A stretch of DNA of 64,000 nucleotides from Warburgia ugandensis (lineage: Eukaryota; Streptophyta; Magnoliopsida; Canellales; Canellaceae), in assembly GCA_035236585.1 (NCBI GenBank), contig CP141137.1:45282057-45346056 (forward strand). The letters run 5' to 3'. Positions 51,001-56,062 of this stretch are shown here, one piece after another. Numbering within the stretch: position 1 is the first letter of the stretch; each line of letters opens with the position of its first letter. The notes below the pieces were generated by a model. The model saw nothing but the letters and a program-made list of their open reading frames with translations, was not told the DNA's origin and searched no databases. The translations under genes were made by a program, and so were the position numbers.

Positions 51001-53708
51001 TTTGCACCACTCAGTTAGAATAAGATAAAGCACAAGTGCTCTATATACATAAGAAAATGACTAGATTACAAGCAAAACATTACACACTGTAGCAGTCTAA
51101 AACTTCTATTTGATCTATGAAATCCCAATCCCTTATTTCCATGCCATCTCCAATTGTAATTACAGATAAATATTAGACCCTCCATTGTCATGATTCATTC
51201 TGTAAATTCAAAGTGGCACATGCTCACACAGAAAATAACAGTAACTGTGGGCAGGTTTGTATGCCCAAAGAGGCTCTGGAGTGTTGTATACGAACAATCA
51301 GAAACTGCTGAACTCATAGCCTTAAGTTCACATCTCTTAATCGCAAATAGATAACAACTACATCACCTATTTGCTGGCTTGGTGCACACGTAACAGCTTT
51401 TCTGAAATAAATATACGCAATCTCTCTCTTGACAGCAGAGCTATTATCATTGTTTAGGTAAATGAGTGTGGAGTCAGTAACAAAGTAATTTTCATCTTTG
51501 TTCAAATGATAAGAATCACTCAACAACGTCAAAAGTAAATATGCATGCTGGACAACCAGAAGCCAGATTAATTATGGTGAATAGGAAGAAGTCCAGGTTT
51601 CCAGCAAGGATTACAAGCAGTGCCAAATGTGTATATTGGCAAACTTTGGCCAATCCCACTATAGTTGGAAAAGCTTTATAAAAGTGTGGAATGAAGCATC
51701 AAGAGTCAAAGGGTACTAGCAAGGAATCAACATTACAAACTTTGAATAATAATGAGAACATATCAACTCCAACCATGATGGTTTATAAGAGAGGGCCCAG
51801 TCACTTTGATGATCTAAACTTTGCAAGGAAAAATTCCAAGAGTCCAGCAGCCGCTCGCATTGTTAACAAAGCTTCATCCTATCCAACTCATCCATGGGCT
51901 GAGGCCCACTCTACCAGGCCAAACAAAAGCAGCTACAAAATGGTCCAGCTGATTGTTCTAGAAAGTGGTTGTTTCCTTGGTTATCGTGAGAGTAAACAGC
52001 ATGCTTAGCTTAAAGGCCCAGGAATTGCTTCTTTTAACAAAGGATGTATTTCACATTCCAAATCCTAATCAGGCTAAAGTAGGTAATGAAGGCACGTGTC
52101 AAGTCCTTGACAACCTTGACAGGGGAAAAATATGCCTAACATTTATTATCATCATCCTACAAAGATCAAGAAAATTATGCCCCAAGTTCCATGCATAAGG
52201 GATTCTTTTATGAATATGCTGTGAAACTACCGTGACACAAAGCACCCAAGCCAAGAAGAGGAAGGAATGGAAGAAGAAAGACGGAAAGAATAGACAAGAA
52301 AAAGAGCAAGTTCATGTTTTCTAAATTCTCATGTAACCAATTCAACTGGTTCTTGCAGATTTACCGAGTTTGACAAGAGAGGTCAAAATTCCAAAGGGTG
52401 GTTTCCTTACAATGAGTATCAGTATTCTATGCATGTTCTAAGAAGCCTAGTTGTTCAATTTATGTTGAAAACCTTATGATAAAAAGATGCAATGATATGG
52501 CACCATAATTAGCAGATGTATTACTTAACTTGAAGTCATGGTAGACTTCAGAGAAAAGATAAAGGACTAAGAATCGGTTTGACCAAATGAAAGTTGCAGA
52601 TCTTATGCACTAATGGTAGTTGTAGGTTTAAGTCAGATTCACCTCCCAAGATTTCAGACAAGCATCATATAAACATTTTAGAATTGACGAAATTTTGATG
52701 GTTTCTCCCTTGGGGGAATGCTACAAGCTCTTCTGTTGGTGTTGATATTATTACAATGACCAGGGTCATGCCTCATGTTCCACAAGTAAAATGAGTACTT
52801 CCAGCACTTGAAATGTGTTACAGCCTTTCAGATAGGTTTTTTTGCTGGTAAAGGGCAGCCCCGGTGCACAAAGCTCCCGCCTATGCAGGGTCTAGGGAAG
52901 GGGCAGACCACACAGGCCTATAGTAGGCAGCCTTACCTTGCAGTTTTTGCAAGAGGCTGTTTCCACGCCTTGAACCCGTGACCTCAAGGTCACATGACGA
53001 CAACTTTTACCATTACGCCAAGGCTCCCCTTCTAGGCTTCTTAATTGAATGTTTCTTGATCTTTCCTTGATGTATGCTGGAAACCTTTATAGACTTTGAT
53101 TGGCTGCATTGGAAATCTTTCTCCACCATCACCTCCTCTTGAAAGATGTCCCAATTAGTTATAAGAACCTTCAGCAAGATGGCTTCATAAGTAGTTAAAA
53201 TATCATGTACTAGAATCCTGTTCTAAAATGGAAGTTATTCAAATGAGTATTCCAAATGGCACAATTTCTCCTGCAACAAGTATGGATAGTCTGAGCATGG
53301 CTATCTATTGCTTGTAAAGAACTTTATCTTTGATAAGCATGCTACTTGCATAAACTGCTTTAAGGATGAGAGGAATCATGAACGATGGAAATCAATTGGC
53401 ATTTCGTGTTCCTAGGAAAAGAGGAATCATGAACGATGGTCCATATGTTTGAGGTCGTCAGATCCAGTCAACCAACAATGTGCAAATTTGCAAATTATCA
53501 GAATTTTAGGAACAATAAAATAGCAGAAAAGAAAAACGAAAAAAATGAAGAAGCATGCATCTTATAGAGATTGTGATGTTTTCAAATTTCAATTTGCGCT
53601 TTCTTTACCCAAACCCTTTAAATGATATTGATTTCACAGTTAAGCACCTAGGCCAGCTTATGCAGAAGTTACAAGAAACACTGGCTCAACGCAGCATCTG
53701 TAATCATT

Positions 53709-53770
<62 letters not shown>

Positions 53771-54061
53771 ATCACGATCAATCCCTGTCATACCAACAAT
53801 TGAGCACGAGAAACCTAAACGAAAACAAAATCAAGAAACAATACAATTCAACAACCCACTTAAGAAAAGGAATGTTCACATCAACTAAATTCCCGAATAT
53901 CATACAAAGGATACACACTAGTCGCGAGCATCGACAAGAAGAACCCGTCGTACCTGCCAAAACAAATGCACGAACTAAAACCATCGTTCTAAGACAAGAG
54001 CCCACACAAAGAGGAAACGAAACCGAACTTACCACTTGAAATCGACGCCCCTGATGGCCAT
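11941..54061 (-). CDS. SIS3: SIS3-like membrane RING-H2 E3 ubiquitin ligase, 10 exons over 42 kb
   Basis: Ten exons join into 1149 coding bases (382 codons plus stop), each intron with GT and AG borders. Coding exons, in order: 54033-54061, 53915-53953, 49253-49319, 49088-49161, 30495-30633, 30301-30393, 26349-26414, 13862-13978, 13141-13254, 11941-12351. Predicted protein: four hydrophobic segments (about residues 12-29, 43-62, 84-110, 124-146), a basic loop ([19 protein letters not shown]), then a RING-H2 finger with C234, C237, C252, H254, H257, C260, C271 and C274, and a variable tail of about 105 residues. It matches Arabidopsis SIS3 (known: a RING ubiquitin ligase acting positively in seedling sugar response; about 358 residues) along its whole length. 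No stop or shift was found in any exon, so the gene is probably active. The substrate is unknown. What is odd is its size: introns 2, 4, 6 and 7 are packed with transposons. Confidence 0.93.
12352..13861 (-). other. SIS3-like introns 9 and 8 (with exon 9 between them)
   Basis: Introns of 789 bp (12352-13140) and 607 bp (13255-13861). No transposon or RNA gene is seen. Small open frames here (for example 13345-13841) are shadows without domains. Confidence 0.8.
13141..13254 (-). CDS. SIS3: SIS3-like coding exon 9 (first half of RING-H2)
   Basis: Encodes [20 protein letters not shown] and the first zinc pair, CPICLEEF; 38 whole codons. Acceptor GCGACAG, donor GTAAAG. Confidence 0.94.
13862..13978 (-). 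CDS. SIS3: SIS3-like coding exon 8
   Basis: Encodes [20 protein letters not shown] through [11 protein letters not shown]; 39 whole codons. Acceptor ATTTCAG, donor GTAATT. Strongly conserved with SIS3. Confidence 0.94.
17326..17667. repeat. 171-bp tandem duplication
   Basis: Two units with offset 171 (start CATTTAGTTTTCTTGTTTAA), differing at a handful of positions, inside the putative LTR of the first Athila/Tat-like copy. Confidence 0.9.
17982..17999 (+). other. Primer-binding site, tRNA-Asp type
   Basis: TGGCGCCATTGCAAGGGA against the tRNA-Asp-complementary TGGCGCCGTTGCCGGGGA, the primer site typical of Athila/Tat gypsy elements. It lies 7 bases inside the LTR end. Confidence 0.7.
19125..20805 (+). 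repeat. 5' LTR of the second Athila/Tat-like element (left end approximate)
   Basis: Shares its order of blocks with 22656-24657. TATA box at 19392-19401, CT-rich leader, perfect CT run at 19804-19854. No NUPT or SINE here, so it shows the undisturbed LTR sequence. Confidence 0.75.
19804..19854. repeat. (CT)n microsatellite
   Basis: About 25 perfect CT units in the 5' LTR. The matching place in the 3' LTR (near 23785) has only a few units, so the run expanded after insertion. Confidence 0.95.
21937..22655 (+). pseudogene. gag remnant of the second Athila/Tat-like element
   Basis: From [14 protein letters not shown] the frame continues into the gag core of Athila/Tat elements ([19 protein letters not shown], then [10 protein letters not shown], then [16 protein letters not shown]). 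Three in-frame TGA codons interrupt it. Two replace conserved Trp codons (after GSIKT and after ELFYQ). The frame then shifts, and sequence like [14 protein letters not shown] can still be read before the break at about 22655. The capsid-like protein would package element RNA; this copy cannot make it. Confidence 0.8.
22701..22882 (-). mobile_element. Au SINE, full length, copy 1
   Basis: A perfect 20-bp target-site duplication (CAATAGACCATACAACCATT, 22681-22700 and 22883-22902) bounds it. On the minus strand it starts with a tRNA-like head (A box TGGCGCAACAG, B box near GGGTTCAAG at 22820-22828) and ends GGGGCTGCCCTTTTT, as the plant Au SINE family does. It depends on LINE enzymes in trans. 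Confidence 0.95.
23512..23722 (+). other. atpH: Plastid DNA insertion (NUPT): atpH start and upstream spacer
   Basis: From about 23651 the sequence reads [20 protein letters not shown] and on to IGP, the N-terminus of plastid ATP synthase subunit c. It is preceded by GGTGCGAGGAGCTTACC, the usual plastid leader just before the atpH start. The start codon is now ATA. The gene breaks off after about 26 codons. Compared with the 5' LTR, the piece replaces about 45 bp of LTR sequence between GGGTTCT and the (A/T)GAAGAATTCATTCAC-like block, as expected for end-joining repair that captured organelle DNA. Borders are good to within about 10 bp. Confidence 0.88.
25711..26045. repeat. Diverged tandem duplication, 166-bp unit
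   Basis: GCAGTCAATGGGTT and following blocks (TTAAACTTCAAGT, AGAAGGAATCT, GAAAAGGCTGAAG) recur with an offset of about 166 bases. The start of a third unit may follow. Confidence 0.75.
26349..26414 (-). CDS. SIS3: SIS3-like coding exon 7
   Basis: Encodes the basic juxtamembrane stretch [19 protein letters not shown] plus EYE; 22 whole codons. Acceptor ATTTTGCAG, donor GTAAGA. Confidence 0.94.
26415..30300 (-). other. SIS3-like intron 6 (3.9 kb)
   Basis: Dominated by the foldback element at 27407-29595. The flanks 26415-27406 and 29596-30300 show no further recognisable element. Confidence 0.88.
27407..29595. mobile_element. 2.2-kb foldback element with tandem subrepeats
   Basis: The outer ends are inverted copies: TAGAAAATTTTTTACATCAC at the left; the reverse complement of the right end reads TAGAAAAAATTTCACATCAC. 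Both continue through a shared GGTATGA(G/A)ATCTCACTTAAG. Inside, a unit of about 163 bp marked by GGCCAAACAAGATGAATGG repeats in direct order from 27651 to 28660 (markers near 27651, 27811, 27974, 28136, 28298, 28462, 28601, 28655). Inverted copies then occur near 28963, 29127 and 29290. The arms meet near 28675. No open frame belongs to it. This is the structure of foldback or long-TIR (possibly Mutator-like) non-autonomous DNA elements. The target-site duplication was not resolved. Confidence 0.82.
30301..30393 (-). CDS. SIS3: SIS3-like coding exon 6
   Basis: Encodes [20 protein letters not shown] and the rest of the fourth membrane segment. Acceptor TTTTTGCAG, donor GTGTGT; 31 whole codons. 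Confidence 0.93.
30495..30633 (-). CDS. SIS3: SIS3-like coding exon 5
   Basis: Encodes [14 protein letters not shown] and the long third membrane segment, ending TSARSC. Acceptor TTCTAG, donor GTGAGT. It lies 18.5 kb from exon 4. Confidence 0.92.
33230..33843. repeat. Duplicated intron segment A, left part
   Basis: Shares ordered blocks with 48130-48640: a (C/G)AGAACTAA block then TCATATCCATATAT-like sequence, ATTTTGTAGTGAAAAT, and ACTTTTAGA then ATACAA/ACGA. Its right part resumes at 40145 after the RTE and copia insertions. Confidence 0.65.
33324..33735. repeat. 207-bp tandem duplication in segment A
   Basis: AGTTTTTATAATGTTTGGA at 33325 and 33532 starts two units that share TTCAAAGCTACATATG, TTTTTCCACATGTGAAG and CCAGCCCCAAAAACATCTCC. 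A CA run (33308-33324) precedes the first. Confidence 0.88.
33844..33922 (-). mobile_element. RTE-clade LINE, 3' tail (left piece, split by copia)
   Basis: ATCATCATCATCAAGACCCT followed by ATCCCGATTA.. is the reverse complement of the RTE 3' tail. It runs to AGTAT, where the copia element begins. The rest of the RTE copy continues at 39135. Confidence 0.88.
33923..34193 (+). repeat. 5' LTR of the copia element
   Basis: 271 bp, TGTCGG to CTTATA. Preceded by AGTAT. The canonical CA end has decayed to TA here; the 3' copy keeps CA. Confidence 0.92.
34194..34205 (+). other. Primer-binding site, initiator tRNA-Met type
   Basis: TGGTATCAGAGC, a perfect match to the usual plant initiator tRNA-Met primer site, directly after the LTR. 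Confidence 0.95.
34229..35270 (+). pseudogene. copia gag remnant
   Basis: Starts [16 protein letters not shown]. After one in-frame TAG it continues with the UBN2-type copia gag ([28 protein letters not shown]-like [20 protein letters not shown]). A zinc-knuckle remnant near 35050 has lost its second Cys (CEHYKK where CEHCKK is expected) but keeps H and C in [12 protein letters not shown]. Frames break after about 34730. Confidence 0.85.
35284..38814 (+). pseudogene. copia pol remnant (PR, IN, RT, RNase H)
   Basis: Protease remnant [13 protein letters not shown] has Arg where the active-site DSGA needs Gly. The integrase core (35760-36285) keeps the acidic residues in [18 protein letters not shown] and QNGVIERKN. 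The frame then shifts, with readable [10 protein letters not shown] and [12 protein letters not shown]. Reverse transcriptase (37353-38192) has the YVDDIIL box and [14 protein letters not shown]. RNase H (to 38814) has [24 protein letters not shown] and [14 protein letters not shown] replaces the Trp in the KTWE motif near 37370. A SINE separates the connector from RT. Confidence 0.93.
37180..37345 (-). mobile_element. Au SINE inside copia pol, copy 2
   Basis: The reverse complement has the tRNA-like head (TTGGTGCAATGGTAAAAG), the B-box region near GGGTTCAAGGCG, and the end GGGGCTGCCCTT. AAGGCCCTT flanks it (37171-37179 and 37346-37354) as the likely 9-bp target-site duplication, though part of that may be SINE sequence. 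Removing it restores the conserved copia MKALEKNKT reading. Confidence 0.92.
38813..38821 (+). other. Polypurine tract of the copia element
   Basis: GAGAGGGAG directly before the 3' LTR; it primes plus-strand DNA in this family. Confidence 0.85.
38822..39134 (+). repeat. 3' LTR of the copia element
   Basis: 313 bp, TGTCAG to CTTCCA, followed by AGTAT. Longer than the 5' copy mainly through a TA expansion (39040-39073) and about 20 extra bases after it. Confidence 0.95.
39040..39073. repeat. (TA)n microsatellite in the copia 3' LTR
   Basis: About 17 TA units; the 5' LTR has only about 6 at the same place. Confidence 0.95.
39135..40140 (-). mobile_element. RTE-clade LINE, remainder (right piece, split by copia)
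   Basis: Resumes with AGTAT at the copia right border. Read on the minus strand it holds, 5' to 3', [10 protein letters not shown]-like sequence (near 40110), the reverse-transcriptase box [16 protein letters not shown] near 39855 (consensus FADD, here FIDD), and the C-terminal [16 protein letters not shown] to [13 protein letters not shown]. It is 5'-truncated near 40140 and broken by shifts. Confidence 0.88.
40145..40440. repeat. Duplicated intron segment A, right part
   Basis: Aligns with 48690-48870: GA(T)TGGGTTAG/GATTGGTTTG, GAGGCATTC, CCTTTCATC, TTTTGAGATCTTTGG and ATATGCA(C/T)CAAA occur in the same order. A TA run (40196-40216) lies near its start. Confidence 0.7.
40593..41265 (-). 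repeat. 3' LTR of the gypsy element
   Basis: About 673 bp; on the plus strand from GATGTAGAACAGC to GTCCCCATCA. It aligns with the other LTR nearly end to end with many point changes and small indels, so the insertion is not recent. Confidence 0.93.
41266..41277 (-). other. Polypurine tract of the gypsy element
   Basis: The minus strand reads AGCTGGGGAGAT directly before the 3' LTR. Confidence 0.8.
41822..44900 (-). pseudogene. gypsy pol remnant (PR, RT, RNase H, IN)
   Basis: Read on the minus strand: a protease-region remnant near 44850, then the spacer with [16 protein letters not shown] (44313-44606). RT near 44250 has [20 protein letters not shown], and its active box VVYFDDILI is intact near 43814-43830. 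RNase H (43302-43484) has [12 protein letters not shown]. Integrase core pieces near 42640 ([12 protein letters not shown]), 42430 (SDRDVNF) and 42350 (HSQTDGQTEVV) keep the three acidic residues. A C-terminal end (41822-42082) reads [16 protein letters not shown]. Stops and shifts occur throughout. Confidence 0.9.
45055..46205 (-). mobile_element. RTE-clade LINE copy inside the gypsy element
   Basis: On the minus strand it runs from [19 protein letters not shown] through [12 protein letters not shown], then [20 protein letters not shown] and the catalytic box [16 protein letters not shown], to [16 protein letters not shown] and TWIEVARKD-like sequence. It ends in a GATGATGATGATGATGATGG tail at 45055. 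It is 5'-truncated near 46205 and separates gypsy gag from protease. The target-site duplication is not clear because the gypsy side also has GAT repeats. Confidence 0.92.
46285..47039 (-). pseudogene. gypsy gag remnant
   Basis: The capsid domain at 46590-47039 reads [51 protein letters not shown] and LLDQWQNL. A decayed zinc knuckle near 46300-46340 reads [15 protein letters not shown]: the His of the CCHC motif is replaced by Tyr and the last Cys by Gly. It is followed within about 100 bp by the RTE insertion. Confidence 0.9.
47328..47339 (-). other. Primer-binding site of the gypsy element, tRNA-Met type
   Basis: The minus strand reads TGGTATCAGAGC four bases inside the 5' LTR. Confidence 0.93.
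47344..48005 (-). repeat. 5' LTR of the gypsy element
   Basis: 662 bp; plus strand TGATGTAGGATAGC to GGTCTCCATCA, with a perfect 5-bp inverted end pair. Confidence 0.94.
48130..48870. repeat. Duplicated intron segment B (uninterrupted copy)
   Basis: Matches segment A (33230-33843 joined to 40145-40440) in block order without the RTE or copia insert, so it shows the pre-insertion state. Divergence is substantial, with several indels. Confidence 0.65.
49088..49161 (-). CDS. SIS3: SIS3-like coding exon 4
   Basis: Encodes [19 protein letters not shown] to AAGMG, the second membrane segment. Acceptor GTCTTAG; donor GTAAGG, which gives Leu70 across the junction. Confidence 0.92.
49253..49319 (-). 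CDS. SIS3: SIS3-like coding exon 3
   Basis: Completes Val23, then [13 protein letters not shown] to HIWIV. Acceptor CTGTAAG, donor GTGAGT. Ends in phase 0. Confidence 0.92.
49592..49773 (-). mobile_element. Au SINE, full length, copy 3
   Basis: Flanked by AAAAGCTGCA (49582-49591 and 49774-49783). The minus strand has A box TGGCGCAGCGG, a B-box region near GTGTTCGAGGC, and the end CGGGCTGCCCTT. Confidence 0.95.
49819..49876 (-). mobile_element. Au SINE, 5'-truncated, copy 4 (58 bp)
   Basis: Only the 3' end of the SINE is present (plus strand AAGGGCAGCCCCAGTGCACG onward to GGGTCCAGGG). GGTAAATCTTG(A/G)GT, 14 bp with one change, flanks it (49805-49818 and 49877-49890). It is therefore an insertion that arrived truncated, not a later deletion. 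Confidence 0.9.
52851..53031 (-). mobile_element. Au SINE, full length, copy 5
   Basis: Full head and tail as in the other copies (minus strand TTGGCGTAATGGTAAAAG to CGGGGCTGCCCTT). A clear target-site duplication was not found; TAGG(T/C)TT(T/C)TT on both sides is only a partial match. Confidence 0.93.
53710..53767. repeat. (GA)n microsatellite in SIS3-like intron 2
   Basis: 29 perfect dinucleotide units, about 150 bp downstream of exon 2 in the direction of transcription. On the transcript it reads as a CU run. Confidence 0.97.
53915..53953 (-). CDS. SIS3: SIS3-like coding exon 2 (39 bp)
   Basis: Encodes [12 protein letters not shown] and most of Val23, the start of membrane segment 1. The acceptor is TTTTGGCAG. 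The donor is taken as GTATCC, because only that one keeps the frame into exon 3; two nearby GTs do not. Confidence 0.88.
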
Positions 54062-54077
54062 ACCAGAAGAACTTCAT
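53918..54077 (-). CDS. Overlapping upstream ORF in the SIS3-like mRNA (26 codons, spliced)
   Basis: An ATG at 54077, 16 bases before the main start, opens a +1 frame. In the spliced mRNA (exons 1 and 2) it runs 26 codons to a TAG at 53918-53920. It therefore overlaps the main start. Its start context is weak (T at -3, A at +4), so leaky scanning could reach the main ATG. A regulatory role is inference. It matters only if transcription starts upstream of 54077. Confidence 0.45.
54033..54061 (-). CDS. SIS3: SIS3-like coding exon 1
   Basis: Encodes MAIRGVDFK and two bases of Trp10; donor GTAAGT follows. This ATG was chosen because it gives the conserved N-terminus and has G at -3 and G at +4. 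An ATG 16 bases upstream is out of frame. Confidence 0.93.
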
Positions 54078-54487
54078 CTAAACCCTAGATACCTTTCAAG
54101 AAACCACCATTTCACTTCGTAGAAAGAATATAAAAATGAAGAACCACCAAATCGAGCATAAATCTTTCAGAAATTGCTCCGAGAAGAATTGGAACTCCGA
54201 TTGGGAGAAGTGAAATTGAATTCCATCAACAATTGCATGGACGAAAAGAAGAGGAATCTTGGAAAGAGGGATAAAGATAAAAGAAATGCGGGAGAAGGCA
54301 AAGTGGAGTAGCAGTAGGTGAAGAAGATCCAGTACCGTAAAAAAAAAAAAAATGCAGCGGTGAGCAACCACGGCTTCATATGGGTACGGAAAGGTAGCGG
54401 TCACTCGCCGTTATTTGACGGCGCTTGTTCCTCCTTCGTGGATGACACGTAGGAGCATTTGGTGACCTGGGGTTCTTCTCCCTGCGT

Positions 54488-54493
54488 CACGTG
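54488..54493. promoter_or_regulatory. G-box CACGTG upstream of the SIS3-like gene
   Basis: A CACGTG core about 430 bp upstream of the start codon. G-boxes bind bZIP and bHLH factors, including ABA-response factors. A link to sugar/ABA control of this gene is inference from one short motif. Confidence 0.4.
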
Positions 54494-54985
54494 CGAGAAG
54501 AACAGAGCGGCAAATTGCTAGTTGGCTGGCTTGCACCGTTCCAACTAAGCAGTTAAACGTGGCGGTTTACTGAACAGTGCGTTCAGAGATAATGAGATGT
54601 AAAATCGAGAGCGTTGATCTCGTTAACATCAACCGCAACTATTTTACGTTCATTTTTCCGAGCATGATAAATGGAGTGACCGATCAAACCTGAGGAGCAT
54701 TTGATCTTAGTTGGGAGAAATTAGCATTGAGTTAGTCTATCACTAGTAAGATGGCATGAAGATAATAAAGAGAAGTAGGGAAGTGACTATTGGTTAATGT
54801 TAGAAACGTATTGAGTAGTTGAAGAAAATGTGAGAAAATAAGAATGATTATTGTTGAAAAAGTTGAATGAAAATAAAAATAAAACCAAAATAAATTTCAA
54901 TATATGTAATGGTTGTACCTTGAAAGAAATAAAGGATAATCACAATCATAAATCCCTATTTTAAGAAAATATAATTGATTTACAA

Positions 54986-55125
54986 GAGAAAAAATAAATT
55001 ACATTTAAAAACAATTTTGATACCCATTTATTAATTAGCTAAGTTAAGTAAATGAGAGAAAAAATAAATTACATTTAAAAACAATTTTGATACCCATTTA
55101 TTAATTAGCTAAGTTAAGTATTTTT
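54986..55125. repeat. 70-bp tandem duplication
   Basis: Two adjacent 70-base units, identical for the first 65 bases or so (start GAGAAAAAATAAATTACATT). The near-identity suggests a recent event. Confidence 0.9.
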
Positions 55126-55810
55126 ATATTCTTTAGATTTCTCAAAATGGCTAATGAAATTCAACCCCTCTCCCTTAAAAGTAGGAGGTGTATTCTCTTA
55201 GTATAATATTATATAGAAACAAAGTATAAAAAAAAATGACCAGAAAGCCCTCTACCACTTTGGCATAGGAAGGAGCCTCTCCTGTGTTGTCTAACATTTT
55301 TCTTTTTGTAAAAGTCAAAATAAGAATACCATGTCCTAACCTACTCTCCTATAATATCTAGTATTATGATTCAAGATTAGTCATAGTCATGGTTGTGTAT
55401 CCAACATTTGAGAAAAGAAAATTGTAAAATATTTCAAACACCTATTAGACTAAATTCTCAACTATGATTGAGTTTTTTGTAGAAAAATCCAAATGCTCAC
55501 TAGCTTGAAATTGCATAATGAACTCTTAAAATGGTACTTTTCAGTTTTAATTAGAAAAAAAAAAGAAAGAATATCTAAAGTTTTTCTTTCTTACTTATTT
55601 TGTTATCCATGTAACTGTGAACCTTCTTTCCCACCTTCATCTTCACATTTTTCTTGGTTATTATCACCATCATTGATGCAAAAAACTTCCTTCTTTCATA
55701 ACTTCAACAGCAGGTAACAAGTTTCCTTTATCTTCTTCTTTATTGTCCTTATGTCTCAACATTAGGAAGACTTATTGCACAAACAACTCAATCAATAGAA
55801 AACTAGAATT

Positions 55811-56062
55811 TGTAACACCCCAGGGTTCCAACAGTCACAATATTGTCCGCTTTGAGGCGCCCATACACACCTCACGGTTTTGTTATTCCATAGTTTTCTA
55901 GGAAAAACGCGTTGTGACCTTTAGAGTTTCCCGCACTCTTATAAACAGCCCAGTTTCCTCTCCCCAGGTAGTGTGGGACTAACTCTCTGTCCTTCACCCC
56001 AGCCTAAAAGCCTGCCAGCCTTCTCTTAGCCCACCCTCATCGCCAGCAGTCAAGGCTTAACA
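55811..56062 (-). repeat. TRIM-like LTR, left copy
   Basis: Plus strand TGTAACACCCCAGG to GGCTTAACA; preceded by GAATT. Confidence 0.92.

Larger units (their letters stand above)
49320..53914 (-). other. SIS3-like intron 2 (4.6 kb)
   Basis: Contains three Au SINE copies and a GA microsatellite. The stretches 49877-52850 and 53032-53709 are intron sequence with small meaningless frames; I recognise nothing else in them. Confidence 0.88.
54062..55810. other. Upstream region of the SIS3-like gene
   Basis: Holds the 5' UTR and promoter of the SIS3-like gene (minus strand). A poly-A run near 54340, a palindromic G-box at 54488-54493 and a 70-bp tandem duplication at 54986-55125 are the only structures I can name. 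No plausible gene is seen on the other strand. Confidence 0.5.

Noticed and set aside
51691-52198. Plus-strand frames in intron 2 as a gene
   Set aside because: Short overlapping frames without a domain, in the middle of a SINE-bearing intron and on the other strand.
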